A program made the position numbers and the translations under genes. From Blepharisma japonicum (Eukaryota; Ciliophora; Heterotrichea; Heterotrichida; Blepharismidae), in the NCBI GenBank assembly GCA_949751835.1, contig CATKHK010000017.1, positions 434,001 through 498,000 of the forward strand: a stretch of DNA of 64,000 nucleotides, written 5' to 3'. This document shows positions 1-13,278 of the stretch, in pieces. The stretch's first letter is position 1. Each line of letters starts with the position of its first letter. The notes below the pieces were generated by a model, which saw only the letters and a list, made by a program, of their open reading frames with translations, was not told the origin of the DNA and ran no database searches.

Positions 1-405
1 GGGTTTATCAATCATTAAGATCTATTGGTATTAGTGATAGGTATGAAAATAAAACAAAAAGTGCTAATAAAAATGCAGATATAAGTTACTATAATTTTTA
101 AAATTTTTTTAACTAATTTCTATTAATGTTATATTTGGTGATATTGAATAGCCACAAAAAAGAAAAAACATAGCATAAGGATATTAAGCAAAATTTGGAA
201 AATTTTGGTTTTTTTAGATAATATTACAAATTTATTTAGGAATAACATATTAGCTGCTGGGTGCAAGTAGATTATTTGTAATTATAAATTATTCTAACTT
301 CAATTTATAAAAGCTAATCAATTTTCTTTATGATTTATAGTGATTGATATATAAGAAAATTTTCTGTTTTTTCTAATAAATTCATAGATTAAAAGTATAA
401 ATAAA
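1..405. other. AT-rich intergenic spacer upstream of RPT6
   Basis: Very AT-rich, with no open frame of note on either strand even when TGA is read as Trp. The last bases before the RPT6 ATG are A-rich, which is the usual start context in this window. No telomere repeat, tRNA or hairpin was recognised. Confidence 0.6.
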
Positions 406-1587
406 ATGTCAGGTCATGCTGGTCTTAAGTCTTACTATCTTTCTAAGATAGAAGATCTGACTCACAGAGTTCAAGCTAAAATGTCTGAAGTAAAACGCCT
501 TGAAGCCCAGCGCAACGAAATGAACAATCAAGTCCGCAATCTTCGTGAAGAAATCCAGCTCTTGCAAGAACCCGGCTCATATGTAGGTGAAGTCGTGAAA
601 GTTATGGGCAAGAAAAAATGCCTCTGTAAGGTAAATCCTGAAGGAAAATTCGTAGTAAATATAGCTAAAGAGATTCCGCTTGATAAACTGACCCCTAACA
701 CTCGTGTCGCATTAAAAAGTGACTCATATCAGCTTCACAAGATTCTTCCCAGCAAAATTGACCCTCTAGTTAGCTTAATGAAGGTTGAAAAAGTGCCTGA
801 CTCTACCTATGACATGATCGGAGGCTTAGACCAGCAAATAAAAGAAGTCAAAGAAGTCATTGAGCTCCCTATTAAGCATCCAGAAATATTTGAAGCCTTA
901 GGCATTGCGCAGCCTAAAGGAGTTTTATTATATGGTCCACCAGGAACAGGAAAGACTTTATTAGCAAGAGCTGTTGCCCATCATACTGATTGTACATTTA
1001 TCAGAGTTTCCGGAGCTGAATTGGTCCAAAAATACATAGGAGAAGGCTCCAGAATGGTAAGAGAACTCTTTGTGATGGCTAGAGAGCATGCACCTTCTAT
1101 TATTTTTATGGATGAAATTGACTCTATAGGTGGCACAAGAATATCCGGGGAGCATGGAGGTGATTCTGAAGTACAAAGAACTATGCTTGAGCTTCTTAAC
1201 CAATTAGATGGATTTGAAGCCAATAAAGACATCAAAGTAATCATGGCCACCAACAGAATTGATATACTTGATGAAGCTCTATTAAGACCTGGAAGAATTG
1301 ACAGAAAAATCGAATTTCCAAACCCTGACGAAGACGCCAGAGCTCAAATCTTAAAAATCCACTCCAGAAAAATGAACTTAACCAGAGGAATTGACTTCAA
1401 AAAGGTCGCAAGTAACATGAATGGTGCTTCAGCTGCAGAAACAAAAGCAGTTTGCACAGAAGCCGGAATTTTTGCATTGAGAGAAAGAAGAGTGCATGTG
1501 ACTCAAGAAGATTTTGAGCTTGCTGTAGCAAAAGTGATGAAAAAAGATACAGACAAGAATTTATCATTTGCTAAGTTATGGAAATAA
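406..1587 (+). CDS. RPT6: 26S proteasome regulatory ATPase subunit RPT6 (PSMC5/SUG1)
   Basis: 393 aa AAA-ATPase of the 19S base, which unfolds ubiquitinated proteins and feeds them into the 20S core in cytosol and nucleus. An N-terminal coiled coil (about residues 12-55) is followed by the OB region with the [11 protein letters not shown] signature typical of RPT6. Then come Walker A GPPGTGKT (177-184), Walker B with IIFMDEID (about 231-238) and the [12 protein letters not shown] second region of homology. The C-terminus LWK resembles the tail that docks into the 20S ring. The length is normal and there is no in-frame TGA. Its stop lies 23 bp from the stop of the convergent kinase gene. Subunit identity is inferred from the N-terminal half, which differs between RPT paralogues. 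Confidence 0.95.
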   Translation: MSGHAGLKSYYLSKIEDLTHRVQAKMSEVKRLEAQRNEMNNQVRNLREEIQLLQEPGSYVGEVVKVMGKKKCLCKVNPEGKFVVNIAKEIPLDKLTPNTRVALKSDSYQLHKILPSKIDPLVSLMKVEKVPDSTYDMIGGLDQQIKEVKEVIELPIKHPEIFEALGIAQPKGVLLYGPPGTGKTLLARAVAHHTDCTFIRVSGAELVQKYIGEGSRMVRELFVMAREHAPSIIFMDEIDSIGGTRISGEHGGDSEVQRTMLELLNQLDGFEANKDIKVIMATNRIDILDEALLRPGRIDRKIEFPNPDEDARAQILKIHSRKMNLTRGIDFKKVASNMNGASAAETKAVCTEAGIFALRERRVHVTQEDFELAVAKVMKKDTDKNLSFAKLWK

Positions 1588-1610
1588 GGTAAAAAATATT
1601 CTTTATATAA

Positions 1611-4301
1611 TTAAAAATCGACATCCCAATGAAGAGGTGCAGCTTTAGCTCGAAGTCTCCTGGCATCAATGATATCTTTGCCATCTTCTCGTTTCATATA
1701 TGAAAAAATGTCTTTAGGGTTTCGTAGTTCTCTAGCAATTTCACTATCAATGCTTTCCAGCTTTGGAACATGAGGAGCTGGGATCTGTTTGCCGAGCAGC
1801 CCATCCCAATCTAGCCCTTCAAACCATTGATGCTGCTTAATTGTTTCATATGTCCCTCTCATCGCAGGGGTTTTATTTAACAAATGTTCAATTATAGGGG
1901 CAGCTTCGAAATTTTTCCCTATAAAGCCGGGATAAATGAGTCTTCTTTCTAAGACTTTTTCGTAGATTTTGTATGGATCGTCTTCTTCTTCGCCGAATGG
2001 GACTCCTCCACACATAAATTCGTAGATCATGATTCCGACTGTTCAATAGTCTGCTGCTAGTCCATAGCCTTTGCCAAGAATTACTTCAGGTGCCATATAA
2101 TGAGGTGTTCCAACAACAGTATAAGTTCTACTATTAACAAATTTTGCAGTGCCAAAATCAATCATTTTAGGATATCCGTCCTCGTCTACCATGATGTTTT
2201 CAGGTTTAAGATCTCTATATATGATTTTCCGCTCATGCAGATGCTCAAGCATCAGCATAATGCAGCCTGCGTAAAACTGTGAATATTCATTGCTTAAAAT
2301 ATTTAAAATTCTGAGGACATCAAATAAGTCTTTTCCTCTGACAAATTCAATCAGAAAATAAATTCTGTCTGCATCTTTAAGTGTTTTCACCAATTTCATG
2401 ATCAATGGATGATCAATTTGGAGAAGAATTTTCCTTTCCAGTATCAAATTATCATAAATTTCATATGCCTGTATTTTATTTCTAGGGACTGTTTTTAGCG
2501 CATAAGGGATTTTAGTTTTCTTATTAACCGATAAATAAACTGTACCAAACATTCCTTTTCCTAGCCCTTTAACAATGCATAGGTCGTTTAATGTGACTGA
2601 GTCATTCTGCAGCTCAATTCTTTTTAGTAACTGGTTTCTGATCCCTTCATCAATTAAGTTTATAAATGCTTGCCTGTCCAGCACCCAGCATGAAGCGTTT
2701 CCTTTAGCAATAGCTGTGGCTGTTCTGTTTTCGTTATAGATAATTGACCTCTCCCCAAAGAAATCGTGCTTTATTATGGTCCTTATAAAGGTATTATCTT
2801 TAAATATATCGACTTGGCCTTCTTTTACTATATAAAAAGAGTCTCCTATATCGTTTTGCATGAAAATAGCCTCTTGATCATGGTATTCTTTTACCTTTAA
2901 AACAGCAGAAATGGCTTCTAATTTCTGATAAGGAAGGGCTCTAAATAGCTGAACTCTCTTTAAAATTCCCAACAGCTCATTAAGATTCGATATCGATGTC
3001 AGCTGCCCCCCAATACATGCCTCAAAATCCTTCCATGAGATTTCTGACAATGTCGTATCTCCTTGTGTAATAAAATCCGCTTCATAGACAGAATTTTTAG
3101 ATTTTTCACTATCATCGCCTACACAGCTAAATATTTCAAAAATTTTACTACTATCGCCAGCAATTAATCTCCCTTGTAACACTATCCAAATTTTTTCTTT
3201 TATTGGGGTTCCTCGATGAATTACGACTTGGGAGTCAGAATATGACACAATTCGGGTATGTGATATTACACTTTCTACCTGTACAGATGTGAGACACGTA
3301 AGTGTTTTGCTTTGGTTTAGAGCGATTCTTTCAGAATTTCTGTATAAAAGTTGCTGCAGCTCACCTCCAAGCACTTTTTGTAAGCTTTCTCGACCGATAG
3401 ATAGGACTTTTACCTTAGAAATTGCTGTAACTGTGGCAGTTCTGACGGTATCATAGAGAAGAGCTTGTTCTCCAAAGAACTCCCCATGGCCTAGCTGTCT
3501 CATTTCATTTCCTTTATAAGTGCAGCTTACAGTTCCAAGTTTTATTATATACATTAAATCTCCTGGATCTCCTTCCGTCACTATTTTTTGGCCTGGGGAA
3601 TATTCCATTGGGACCATTACAGCAAGTAATGACTCTTTTTGGGCTTCAGTTAATAAATTAAGTATAGGGATACTTTCCAAAAATTGCTTATTTTCGCTAT
3701 ATTTTTTAGCATTAACTGACTCTACAGCTGATCTGAAAGCTTGGCGGCCGATTCCTCAGAGTCTTGCTCTTTCTACAGTTTTTATAGTAGCAGTTCTCTC
3801 TGAGTCATGCAATAATGCAAGCTCTCCGAAGCATTTGCCTTTAGTAAGAAACCCTTTGGTTTGGCCATTAACTATAATCTCAACTCTTCCAAGGGCAATC
3901 ATAAAAAAATTATTTCCTGATTGGCCTTGTTCAAATACAAATTCTCTGGGCCCCATTTCAAAAAGTTTCATTTGGTCAATAACCAGCTCCACATTTTCTC
4001 TTGGCAAATTATTAAACAGCGAATGTGTTGAGAGTGCTTCACGGATATCTTCTTTTTCACGGTCAGTTTTCTGTTTTTCTGTGACAATGGCAGTTGAAGC
4101 GTCTACATCTTCAACACCAATTCGTCTGCGATTATCTGCAACTGGAGCTTTTTTTTTAATGTTTTTGCGACTTAGCTGAGTTTCGTATTTAGTTTCTTCT
4201 TTTATAAACTTTGGATGTGAAGGATGGTACGGAGCTTGTGAAAAATCGGTTTCTTGGGTTTTTGGAATTTTTACTTTTGATTTTGAACATACACAACCCA
4301 T
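1611..4301 (-). CDS. cGMP-dependent protein kinase (PKG-like), four cyclic-nucleotide-binding domains, lipid-anchored N-terminus
   Basis: 896 aa when TGA at 2043-2045 and 3756-3758 is read as Trp; the first gives the conserved ADYW of kinase subdomain IX. The N-terminus MGCVCSKSK fits N-myristoylation of Gly2 plus palmitoylation of Cys3/Cys5. CNB1 (FGELALL and RTATI, near residue 157) and CNB2 (FGEQALL and RTATV, near 275) have recognisable phosphate-binding cassettes. A third CNB-like stretch (about 310-450) has lost its cassette. CNB4 (FGERSII and RTATA) is near 512. The AGC-type kinase domain starts near 572 (GKGMFGTV), with YRDLKPEN near 695, DFGTAKF and GTPHYMAPE. Four CNBs and a myristoylated start recall the PKG of apicomplexans. 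Likely a membrane-associated cyclic-nucleotide effector, for example in ciliary or exocytotic signalling. cGMP rather than cAMP specificity is inferred. Confidence 0.88.
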
Positions 4302-6491
<2,190 letters not shown>

Positions 6492-7037
6492 GTTAAGTAA
6501 AATTCTTAAAATAATTGTGGGTAAAAATATAAATAGTGAATGATGGGTTGATGATTTAAAGACCAAATAGAAAGCTAAATTTGAAATTTCAATATTATGA
6601 TATGCTTTAAAATCAACCTACCCTAATAATTTACTCTCTGCTTGAAATCACAATAGCCTTTCCTCTAATTCTATTCAAGATCAAATGATTTTAAATTTCA
6701 TGAATGAACATCTCGAGCATTTTCTACTGATCACAAAGTTTTATCACACTATTCAAATTAGCCACAGACATCAACTTTTATCTTAAAAGCATTTATTTGG
6801 GTTTCTTGGTTTTAAATTCCATATCTCTCTCATAATTGTCTCCAAGTATTTTTAATTATGAGATATCATAGTTTAAATCCTTTCAAACTCCTTTAATAAT
6901 TTCTAATGCCATCCCCTTATAAAACTTAATAAATTTTTTAGTTTCACCTAAGAATTTAAATTCCCTTCAGTATATAACCTTGAGCGCTTTTCTGAATTTT
7001 GTATAACTGCCAGGAAATGCATGGCTATAATAATAAA
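6492..7037. other. Intergenic spacer, alpha-tubulin to PLAC8 gene
   Basis: About 550 bp of AT-rich DNA. From about 6780 to the next gene the plus strand is T/C-rich with few G, resembling the sequence before alpha-tubulin and on the sense strand before HSP90. No gene, hairpin or RNA was recognised. Confidence 0.5.
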
Positions 7038-7349
7038 ATGTCAGAGTGGAAAGCTCAATTTTGTGACTGCACACAAGCATTACCAGTTTGCTGCATCTCG
7101 TGCCACAGCACAGCAATTATGCAAGGAATTACAGCTTATGAAATGGGGAATGGAAATGGATGCAGCGAGTGCTGCCTTGTATATTGTTTTGGGTGCATCG
7201 GAGCCGCTATGAATAGAAATGCAGTAAGAGCGAAATACGGCCTAAGCGGAAACTGCTGTTTGGATTGCTTACTTTACTGTGTCGGCTGCGGAGTTTGCAT
7301 GGCGACCCAAGAATTCAGAGAAGTTTACAAGAGAAACAACGGACAATAA
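7038..7349 (+). CDS. PLAC8-family cysteine-rich protein
   Basis: 103 aa from the ATG at 7038, which follows a run of A as most starts here do; an in-frame ATG at 6999 would add 13 residues. The protein matches the PLAC8 (CNR/FW2.2, MCA1-type) pattern: FCDC near the start, clustered CC pairs around two hydrophobic stretches, then AVRAKYGLSGNCCLDCLLYC and a CMATQEFREV end. Family members are small membrane-associated proteins linked to cell-size control, metal tolerance or calcium influx, but no single biochemical role is established. The intermediate hydrophobic segments may insert in a membrane. A stand-alone gene with an ordinary intergenic region on each side. Confidence 0.8.
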   Translation: MSEWKAQFCDCTQALPVCCISCHSTAIMQGITAYEMGNGNGCSECCLVYCFGCIGAAMNRNAVRAKYGLSGNCCLDCLLYCVGCGVCMATQEFREVYKRNNGQ

Positions 7350-7608
7350 AGCTAAATAGTTAATCTAATTTGATCATGAGGGTTTTCTTAAGTACAATTG
7401 TATTTTAATGTAAAGATTAGAATAATTAGTGGAAAATAAAAGAAGCAAGGCTAAAGCTTTTAAATGGGTGAAGAATTGATAGAAAAGCTGATAAATTAAT
7501 AAGAAAATAAGTGTTAAAAGAGTATAAAAAGATATTTTTAATATAAAAATATTCAACGCAAAAAATATTTGATGTTAATTTAGGAATAATCATAATTAAT
7601 TTAACTTT

Positions 7609-8125
7609 TTAAGAGAAGGCTCGTTTAGTTATTGCGTTATAAAAATCTTCTGAAGTAATTCCATGACCATTAGAAGCAACTCTTTCAAGTAGTTCATTGA
7701 GTTCATCAACTGTCATGCTTTCTCCAAGCTCTTTCTCAACTTTTCTTAAGTTATTTAAATTAATGGTTCTAGTTTTATCATCATCAAGCAGGCCAAATAT
7801 TATATTTATACCATTCTTTGTGTTTCTATCTACAAATTTATCCATATTTGAATCTAGAAATATATCAAAATCAATTGCAACGCCCATTCTATCTAAATCT
7901 GAGATCATTGAAAAAATAGTTGATTTTTATTTGCAAGTCCAAGAGATTGGGTTGCCGCTTTAGTTCTGAAGGATCTATTGCTCAAGAAATGTCAAGATCA
8001 AAATTTCTTTAAGTTCTTGAATCTCATAATCAGTTAGGCTGCGCTTTTCAGCACCACGCCTACCTGCAGGTGACTTGGCTCTCAGAGGCGATTTGGATCA
8101 TAGTTGGTTTTGACTTGTCCTTATT
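7609..8125 (-). pseudogene. Centrin pseudogene
   Basis: Centrin-like sequence on the minus strand broken by at least three single-base deletions (near 7998-8003, 7957-7963 and 7918-7925). Reading across the breaks, the pieces align with centrin in order: a basic N-terminus (KSPLRAKSPAGRRGAEKR), YEIQELKEI, FDLDIS.AIDPSELK, KAATQSLGLANKNQ, then MISDLDRMG and the C-terminal half to 7609. The first EF-hand has TGA where centrin has a loop Gly. The C-terminal EF loops are degenerate (DDDKTRTINL lacks the central Gly; SNGHGITSEDF). The last 99 codons remain open, so a truncated product cannot be excluded. No functional centrin copy is in the window. Confidence 0.8.
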
Positions 8126-8370
8126 ATAATTATAAATGGCTTCATTGTGTTACTTCACTTTGAAATTTTTTATTCAGCAGTTTTATTACTATGCCTTGTG
8201 TATGATAGGAGACTTTAGGCTTTATTGATTAGTATTCCCAAGGAGAGGATTTACACACTTAAATTGCTTATCAAGAAGTCTTGAAAGTAAATACTTGCTT
8301 CCTTTAATGCTTCACTGCTTGCTTGGCAATCTTCTATTTATTATCTTTACGGGCTTTTACTCATTAGCGA

Positions 8371-8401
8371 GAGTTAAAAACTCGAGTTGCTATATAACTC
8401 G
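8371..8401. repeat. Small overlapping inverted repeats
   Basis: CGAGTT (8383-8388) pairs with AACTCG (8396-8401) across a 7-nt loop, and GAGTT (8371-8375) can pair with AACTC (8379-8383), so two hairpins compete. It lies just upstream of the small ORF at 8425. The stems are short and may be chance. Confidence 0.25.
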
Positions 8402-8424
8402 TCAGCGGGCTGGTTTCATTAAGC

Positions 8425-8634
8425 ATGGTCAAGGCCAAAATTTTAATTGATTTTAGGAATAAAGAAATTGATACTTTTCAGTTGAAAGAGAGACTTAACA
8501 CCCATTGGCTTTACCCAAACCCATTCGAAAAAAGAGAAACTGTTATGGCACTTTCTGTGGCAAAGTGATGTGCAATAAATCATAAAGCTAATGACTTTAT
8601 GACTTCTCCTCATAATAAACTTACTTGAATATAG
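8425..8634 (+). CDS. Small ORF of uncertain status with two UGA-Trp codons
   Basis: 69 codons from ATG to TAG with TGA at 8569 and 8626 read as Trp. Composition is coding-like rather than AT filler: a charged helical start (KEIDTFQLKERLN), then THWLYPNPFEKRET and AKWCAINHKAND. The PNPFEK..W..N spacing weakly recalls a TALE-type homeodomain with a shortened last loop, but the diagnostic WF.N.R is not intact. No stop-free extension upstream is seen. It may be a short gene, a remnant exon or chance. It lies between the centrin pseudogene and WDR59, a region already rich in decay. Confidence 0.3.
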
Positions 8635-8973
8635 AATTATCATTCATTTTCAACCCTATTAATTAATTTTTTTTAAATTCTCCACTGCATAAGAGAATTT
8701 GATTTTGTCTTACCTTTCAATTTTTGAAGTAAAATATTCGATATCCACTTATTTTTACAATAAACATTTATTTATAGTAATATTTTAGCATTTTATCTAA
8801 ATAATGATAATTTCTTCTCAGAATATATATCTATATTTAAAGGTAATTAATTAGTCTAAAAACGCAGATTTTCAATACAAGAACACAATAAATTTTTTAT
8901 TTTATTAAAAAATAATACAAAATTATCATGCTGCCATTTTTAACTTATCAAAATTATTGAAATATTAAATAAA
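8635..8973. other. AT-rich spacer upstream of WDR59
   Basis: About 340 bp, strongly A+T-rich, with homopolymer A and T runs. No gene, repeat or RNA was recognised. Confidence 0.5.
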
Positions 8974-11373
8974 ATGACTACAGTCACACTAAATGAAGCT
9001 TATTCAATTGTGGCTGTTTACAAAGATCAAATTGCTGTAGGAGGGACTAATGGAATTTCTATCGTGAACCCCCAAGGCCAGCAAGATCATTTATCTGATA
9101 TTGAAACTCAAAACTTAAGTTGAAGCAAAGATGGACTTTTAGCAGCTTCAAGAGGAAAAATCCTAGATATTTATAAAGGAAAAGAGCTTATTTGGTCTGT
9201 TACCAAACACATAAGGAATATTCGAGATATCAAATGAAATGATGCAAATTTAATTACAAGTTGTAGCACAGATTCTAAACTTTTTGCATGGGATATCAGA
9301 ACTAAAGAGCCAGCTATCACTTTTAACGCTACAAAAGGGGTTGGAGTTTATCGACTGGCATGGTCTCACCATTCTTCAGATATTTTGGCTTCAGCCCACG
9401 ACACTGCTTTAAAGTTATGGGATGCTAGATTGCCTAGAAAATCATTAGCAACTGTAAAAGCGGCACATCCAGGAAGAATCCTCTGCTTGGATTGGCATCA
9501 TACAGATTCCTCTAAATTACTATCTTCTGGCGTTTTATCTTATATAAAAGTGTGGAAATCTTCCTCTACCAACGTCTCTGTGTTAAATTCTACACAATAT
9601 CATCCTCCTATAGTAAAAACTTTATTTACCCCTTCTTCGAATAGAATTGTATGTGTCACAGAACAGTCTGAAGGGAAATTGCATATCCTAGATGCTGATG
9701 ATTTGAGGCCAAAACTTTATTATAACTTAAGGTCAGCGTCAATAGAAGATGTAGCGTGAGGGGAAAATAAATTAATTGTATTATCAGCTGACCGTATTTT
9801 AAATGTTATTGAGGGACAAGCACTTATAGAAGAAAAAATAAAAGAAGATGAAGACTCTGCTGAAGAAGAGTTTGAAGGGGAAGTTTCGAATTTATATATT
9901 GAAGAAAAAGGCTCTATTTCTTTAGAAGAAGAGCTAAATAAAGCGGAAAAAAAATTCAGAGGCCAAGGAATGAATATTGAAGACAAAGGGATGGGCCAGA
10001 GATACTGTGTAGTCAGAATCTCCAACGAAAGAAACTATATCCGCTATCTCTTCAAATTTCCTCAAGACTACCCCAAGTCTCCACCAATTTTGACTCTCCA
10101 AGGTTTTTCAATTGACGTCAAAGAACATATAAAATCAATAGAAAAAAAAACTTTAAAAATCTCTACAAATCGAAGCAAAAACAGCCAAAATTCGTTTATT
10201 AAGCTTTGTGATTATATCCTAAAGAGTATCAACAAAATATCGCCTCCTCCTGAAATGCTATTTGATGGCCTTGAAGCTGATGTAGTCCAAGATGAAGAAG
10301 ATATAATAGAAAACACGTATCGCTCTGCACTAATTTCAAGCTGTCCAGCATCCTCTGGACATTGCTGGCACCCAAGTGGGAAATTATTCACTTTTATTTG
10401 TTATAGGCCTACAGAACAGAATACTGACGAAAATGAAAATACGACTGATGACTTCTTTGAGGACATAAAAGCTCAGCATTTTGAGATGGGAATTAATGCA
10501 GAAGAACTAAATCCTGCACAAAATAACGAAAATAATCAGAATTTAGGGATTTTATTGGTAAGGTTTATGTAGTGGGCTGATTATAGCTGGCTGCTACCGT
10601 ATACACCGGTATTTGTAAAAGAGCTGGCTATGGACCCAGCTGAAAATTTGATTAATATATGCAAGGTAATTTTTAAATAGAAAAATGCAAGTGTCTGCGA
10701 AAAATACGGGCATGCTGAGGTGGCCAAGTGCTGGGAACTTTTTATACCTTCACTAGAGCTTTTTGTGAACGTCAGATCTTGGGTTTCTCATCCATTAGGA
10801 CTATCTCTGGCAGCCAAATTTCTTTCTCATTTCTGTCAAACTTCTAATATCACAGGCCGGCTTATGATCTGTTTATTCTGTATTTTAGCTCTAAAAACTA
10901 CAAATTCTGAAGCTTGCTCTATAAAAAGGAGTATAACAATATCTTCGTCAGACCAATCTTCTCCTGAATCTATTGAAAACTACTATAAAAGAACACCCTG
11001 CAGGTATTTAATTTTCTTAACGCTCAAAGAATTTTCTGAAATTTTGCTGTCTTGGGGTATGCAAAGTACAGCAATAAAAATATTAAAAATGATGAATGTA
11101 CTTTCTCTTAATAATATGCTTTTATCTGGTGAAGAAAGCTTAGGATTTAATATGACCCATCCCAAAACAACACACCTGCAGATTAATTGCAATAAATGCA
11201 ATACAAAATTCCTTAAATGCAGTATCTGCTTAAAAGCAGTTTTAGGTTTAAGCGTGTTCTGTGAGATCTGCGGCCATGGTGGTCATCTAATCCATCAAAA
11301 ACAATGGTTTTCTAACGAAGCTAAGTGTGCAAGCGGTTGTGGCTGCAACTGTGTATTCAGAAACTCAACTTAA
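8974..11373 (+). CDS. WDR59: WDR59 homologue (GATOR2/SEACAT subunit), two 15-nt introns
   Basis: 789 aa from exons 8974-10557, 10573-10665 and 10681-11373, with TGA at 9121, 9238 and 9757 read as Trp. WD40 repeats (e.g. LKLWDARLP, LFAWDIRT) fill about residues 1-310, an RWD domain lies at about 320-420, and a C-terminal Cys/His zinc module with repeated C-x2-C pairs (CNKCNTKFLKCSICLK, CEICGHGGH, CGCNC) lies at about 726-782. This order is that of WDR59, which with Mios, WDR24, SEH1 and SEC13 forms the complex that activates TORC1 at the lysosome by opposing GATOR1. The start is an ATG after an A-run that opens the first WD repeat. WDR24 shares the zinc module but lacks the RWD domain, so WDR59 is preferred. 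Confidence 0.85.
10558..10572 (+). other. 15-nt intron 1 of WDR59
   Basis: GTAAGGTTTATGTAG, phase 0 between Leu and Trp codons. Its last three bases are an in-frame TAG, and its removal restores the frame into a conserved-looking WADYSWL stretch. A is at position 10. Confidence 0.85.
10666..10680 (+). other. 15-nt intron 2 of WDR59
   Basis: GTAATTTTTAAATAG, phase 0, ending in an in-frame TAG; A is at position 10. Removal joins ICK to KNASVCEKYGHAEVA, which continues in frame to the zinc module. Confidence 0.85.
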
Positions 11374-11442
11374 CTGAAAAATTCCTAAGAAAGCTTCCCT
11401 TCAGTAGATAACTTCTAGTTTTGATAAAAATTTAAAATATTA

Positions 11443-12666
11443 ATGGAGTCTAATTATGTAAGAGTCGGTGGCAAGTATGTTTTGAGGAAAAGAATAGGCG
11501 GAGGATCCTTTGGAGACATTTTCTTTGGGTCAAATTTAGAAACCCAAGGAGATGTAGCCATTAAGTTAGAAAATTTGAATTCGACCTTTCCTCAACTTGT
11601 AAATGAAGCCAAAATAATAAGAAGTCTTAGAGGTGAAGGGGTACCAAAGGTGTTCTGATCTGGGACTGAAGGAAATTATAACATTATGGTTATGGAACTG
11701 TTAGGGCCATCATTAGAAGATGTTTTTAAGACTAGTGATAGAAGAATGTCAACAAAATCGGCTTGTATGATTTGTGATCAGATGATACAGAGAATAGAAA
11801 CTGTCCATAATCAAGACTATATACATAGAGATATTAAGCCTGAAAATTTTTTATTTGGGCTGAATGATAAAGAAAGCACTGTTTATATTATCGATTTTGG
11901 GCTATCAAAAAAATATAGAGAAAGTAAAACAAAGCAGCATATCCAATACAAAGATAAAAAAAGTTTAACTGGCACTGCAAGATATGCGTCAATATACGCC
12001 CATCAAGGAATAGATCAAACCCGTAGAGATGATTTAGAAGGAATAATATACGTTTTTATATACTTTTTAAAAGGCGAACTACCTTGGCAAGGCTTGCATT
12101 TAAAAAACAAGCAAGAAAAATACAACAAAATAATGAGCGTAAAAATGAGCACAAGTGTAGAAAATCTATGCAAAGGCTGTCCTACTGAAGTCGCACATTT
12201 ACTTAATTACTGCAAAGGATTGAGATTTGAAGAGAATCCTAATTATAACTATATGAGAGAACAGCTAGCTTCTGTTGGACGAAAAGAAAATTTTAATTTT
12301 GATTTAATATTTGAATGAAACAAATTTAATCATGCCCGTGCTTCGGAAAAAAAGCACGAGGCTCCGACAGCTGCAAAAGAAACAGAACCTACATCACAAC
12401 AAAAACACAAAAAACAAATAAAAAAACCAAGAAAAAAGCAGGGAAATGCACAACAAGAAATAGAAGGCGAAAAAAATCCAGAAAATCAAGCAGAAATTAG
12501 AGAAGATGACTGCGAAACTGTGGCAGGCCATAGATGACCAGAATTCTGTGACCGGCAAAAAATTTTCAGTTTTAGGCAAAAAAGCGGTGAAAATTCTCCT
12601 TTAAAAGTGGAAACTGAAGAAAATATTGTAGGAAAAAGAAGGAATAGCGGCTGTATATTGTTTTAA
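11443..12666 (+). CDS. Casein kinase 1 family protein kinase
   Basis: 407 aa with TGA at 11656, 12316 and further on read as Trp. The kinase domain spans about residues 8-280: glycine loop IGGGSFGDIFFG, HRDIKPENFLFG near 129, DFGLSKKY, and the CK1 hallmark LTGTARYAS followed by RRDDLEG and LPWQGL. The DFG and catalytic residues are intact. The C-terminal 120 residues are Lys/Glu/Gln-rich and low complexity, as in many CK1 tails that regulate activity. Acidic-directed Ser/Thr kinase, probably soluble. Ends 8 bp from the stop of the convergent gene, so their 3' UTRs must overlap or be almost absent. Ciliates have many CK1 paralogues, so no orthologue is named. Confidence 0.93.
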
Positions 12667-12674
12667 TAAAAAAT

Positions 12675-13241
12675 TTAATTATTCAAATAAGGAAGTTTAG
12701 GTCGGTTTGTTGTTTGTAAAAAAGAAGGAAATCTCAAGTGTTTTTCTTTTAAATATAATTTGTATTTTTTAATGCTTGGGAGACCTCGGAGCTGTTTTTG
12801 GACAGTCTCATAGCGAACTGTGGTGACATCGGGGGAGTTTTCTTGTGGTAATAAGTGCTTTGGAGAGTGTAGGTGATAATAAAGATTTACAGCCCTTTCC
12901 ATTTCAAATTTCTGTTTTGCAGCATTAAAATATTCAACGCTTCTCTTTGATTCTTCGATAAATTCTTTGTTTATTTCTTTTTTTTGTGGAAAATTTTTCG
13001 GTATTATGGCTGAGCCTCTTGGAGAGCTTGCCAACGAATTCGGACTCGTTTCAAACTTAAATTTTTCCAATATAGGATTTTCGTTTATTTTGAAATCTTC
13101 AATATCTTTATCCTCAAAATATTTAGCTGATGTATGGCGTATAGAGGAATGCTTTTCGGAATGAAGTTTTTCTATTTCTAAAAGTGATTGATTTACTTTT
13201 GAAAATTTATATCTTCTTCAATTTATTGGTTTTTTATTCAT
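12675..13241 (-). CDS. Hypothetical basic protein
   Basis: 188 aa from the ATG at 13241 (MNKKPINW), with one TGA near the start read as Trp. The protein is Lys/Asn/Glu/Ser-rich and mostly disordered-looking, with a short helical stretch (EESKRSVEYFNAAKQKFEMER) in the middle. No signal peptide, membrane segment or known motif was recognised. Support is the continuous frame, an A-rich start context and the intact spacing to neighbours. A function cannot be assigned. Confidence 0.65.
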
Positions 13242-13278
13242 TATTAAAATTAAAATATCAATTTTCACAAAAATTTTT

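Noticed and set aside
1-20. GGGTTTATCA at the window start as a telomere repeat
   Set aside because: A single short match without repetition.
7374-7556. 60-codon minus ORF of mostly Leu/Phe/Tyr
   Set aside because: AT-rich filler translation without start context or motif.
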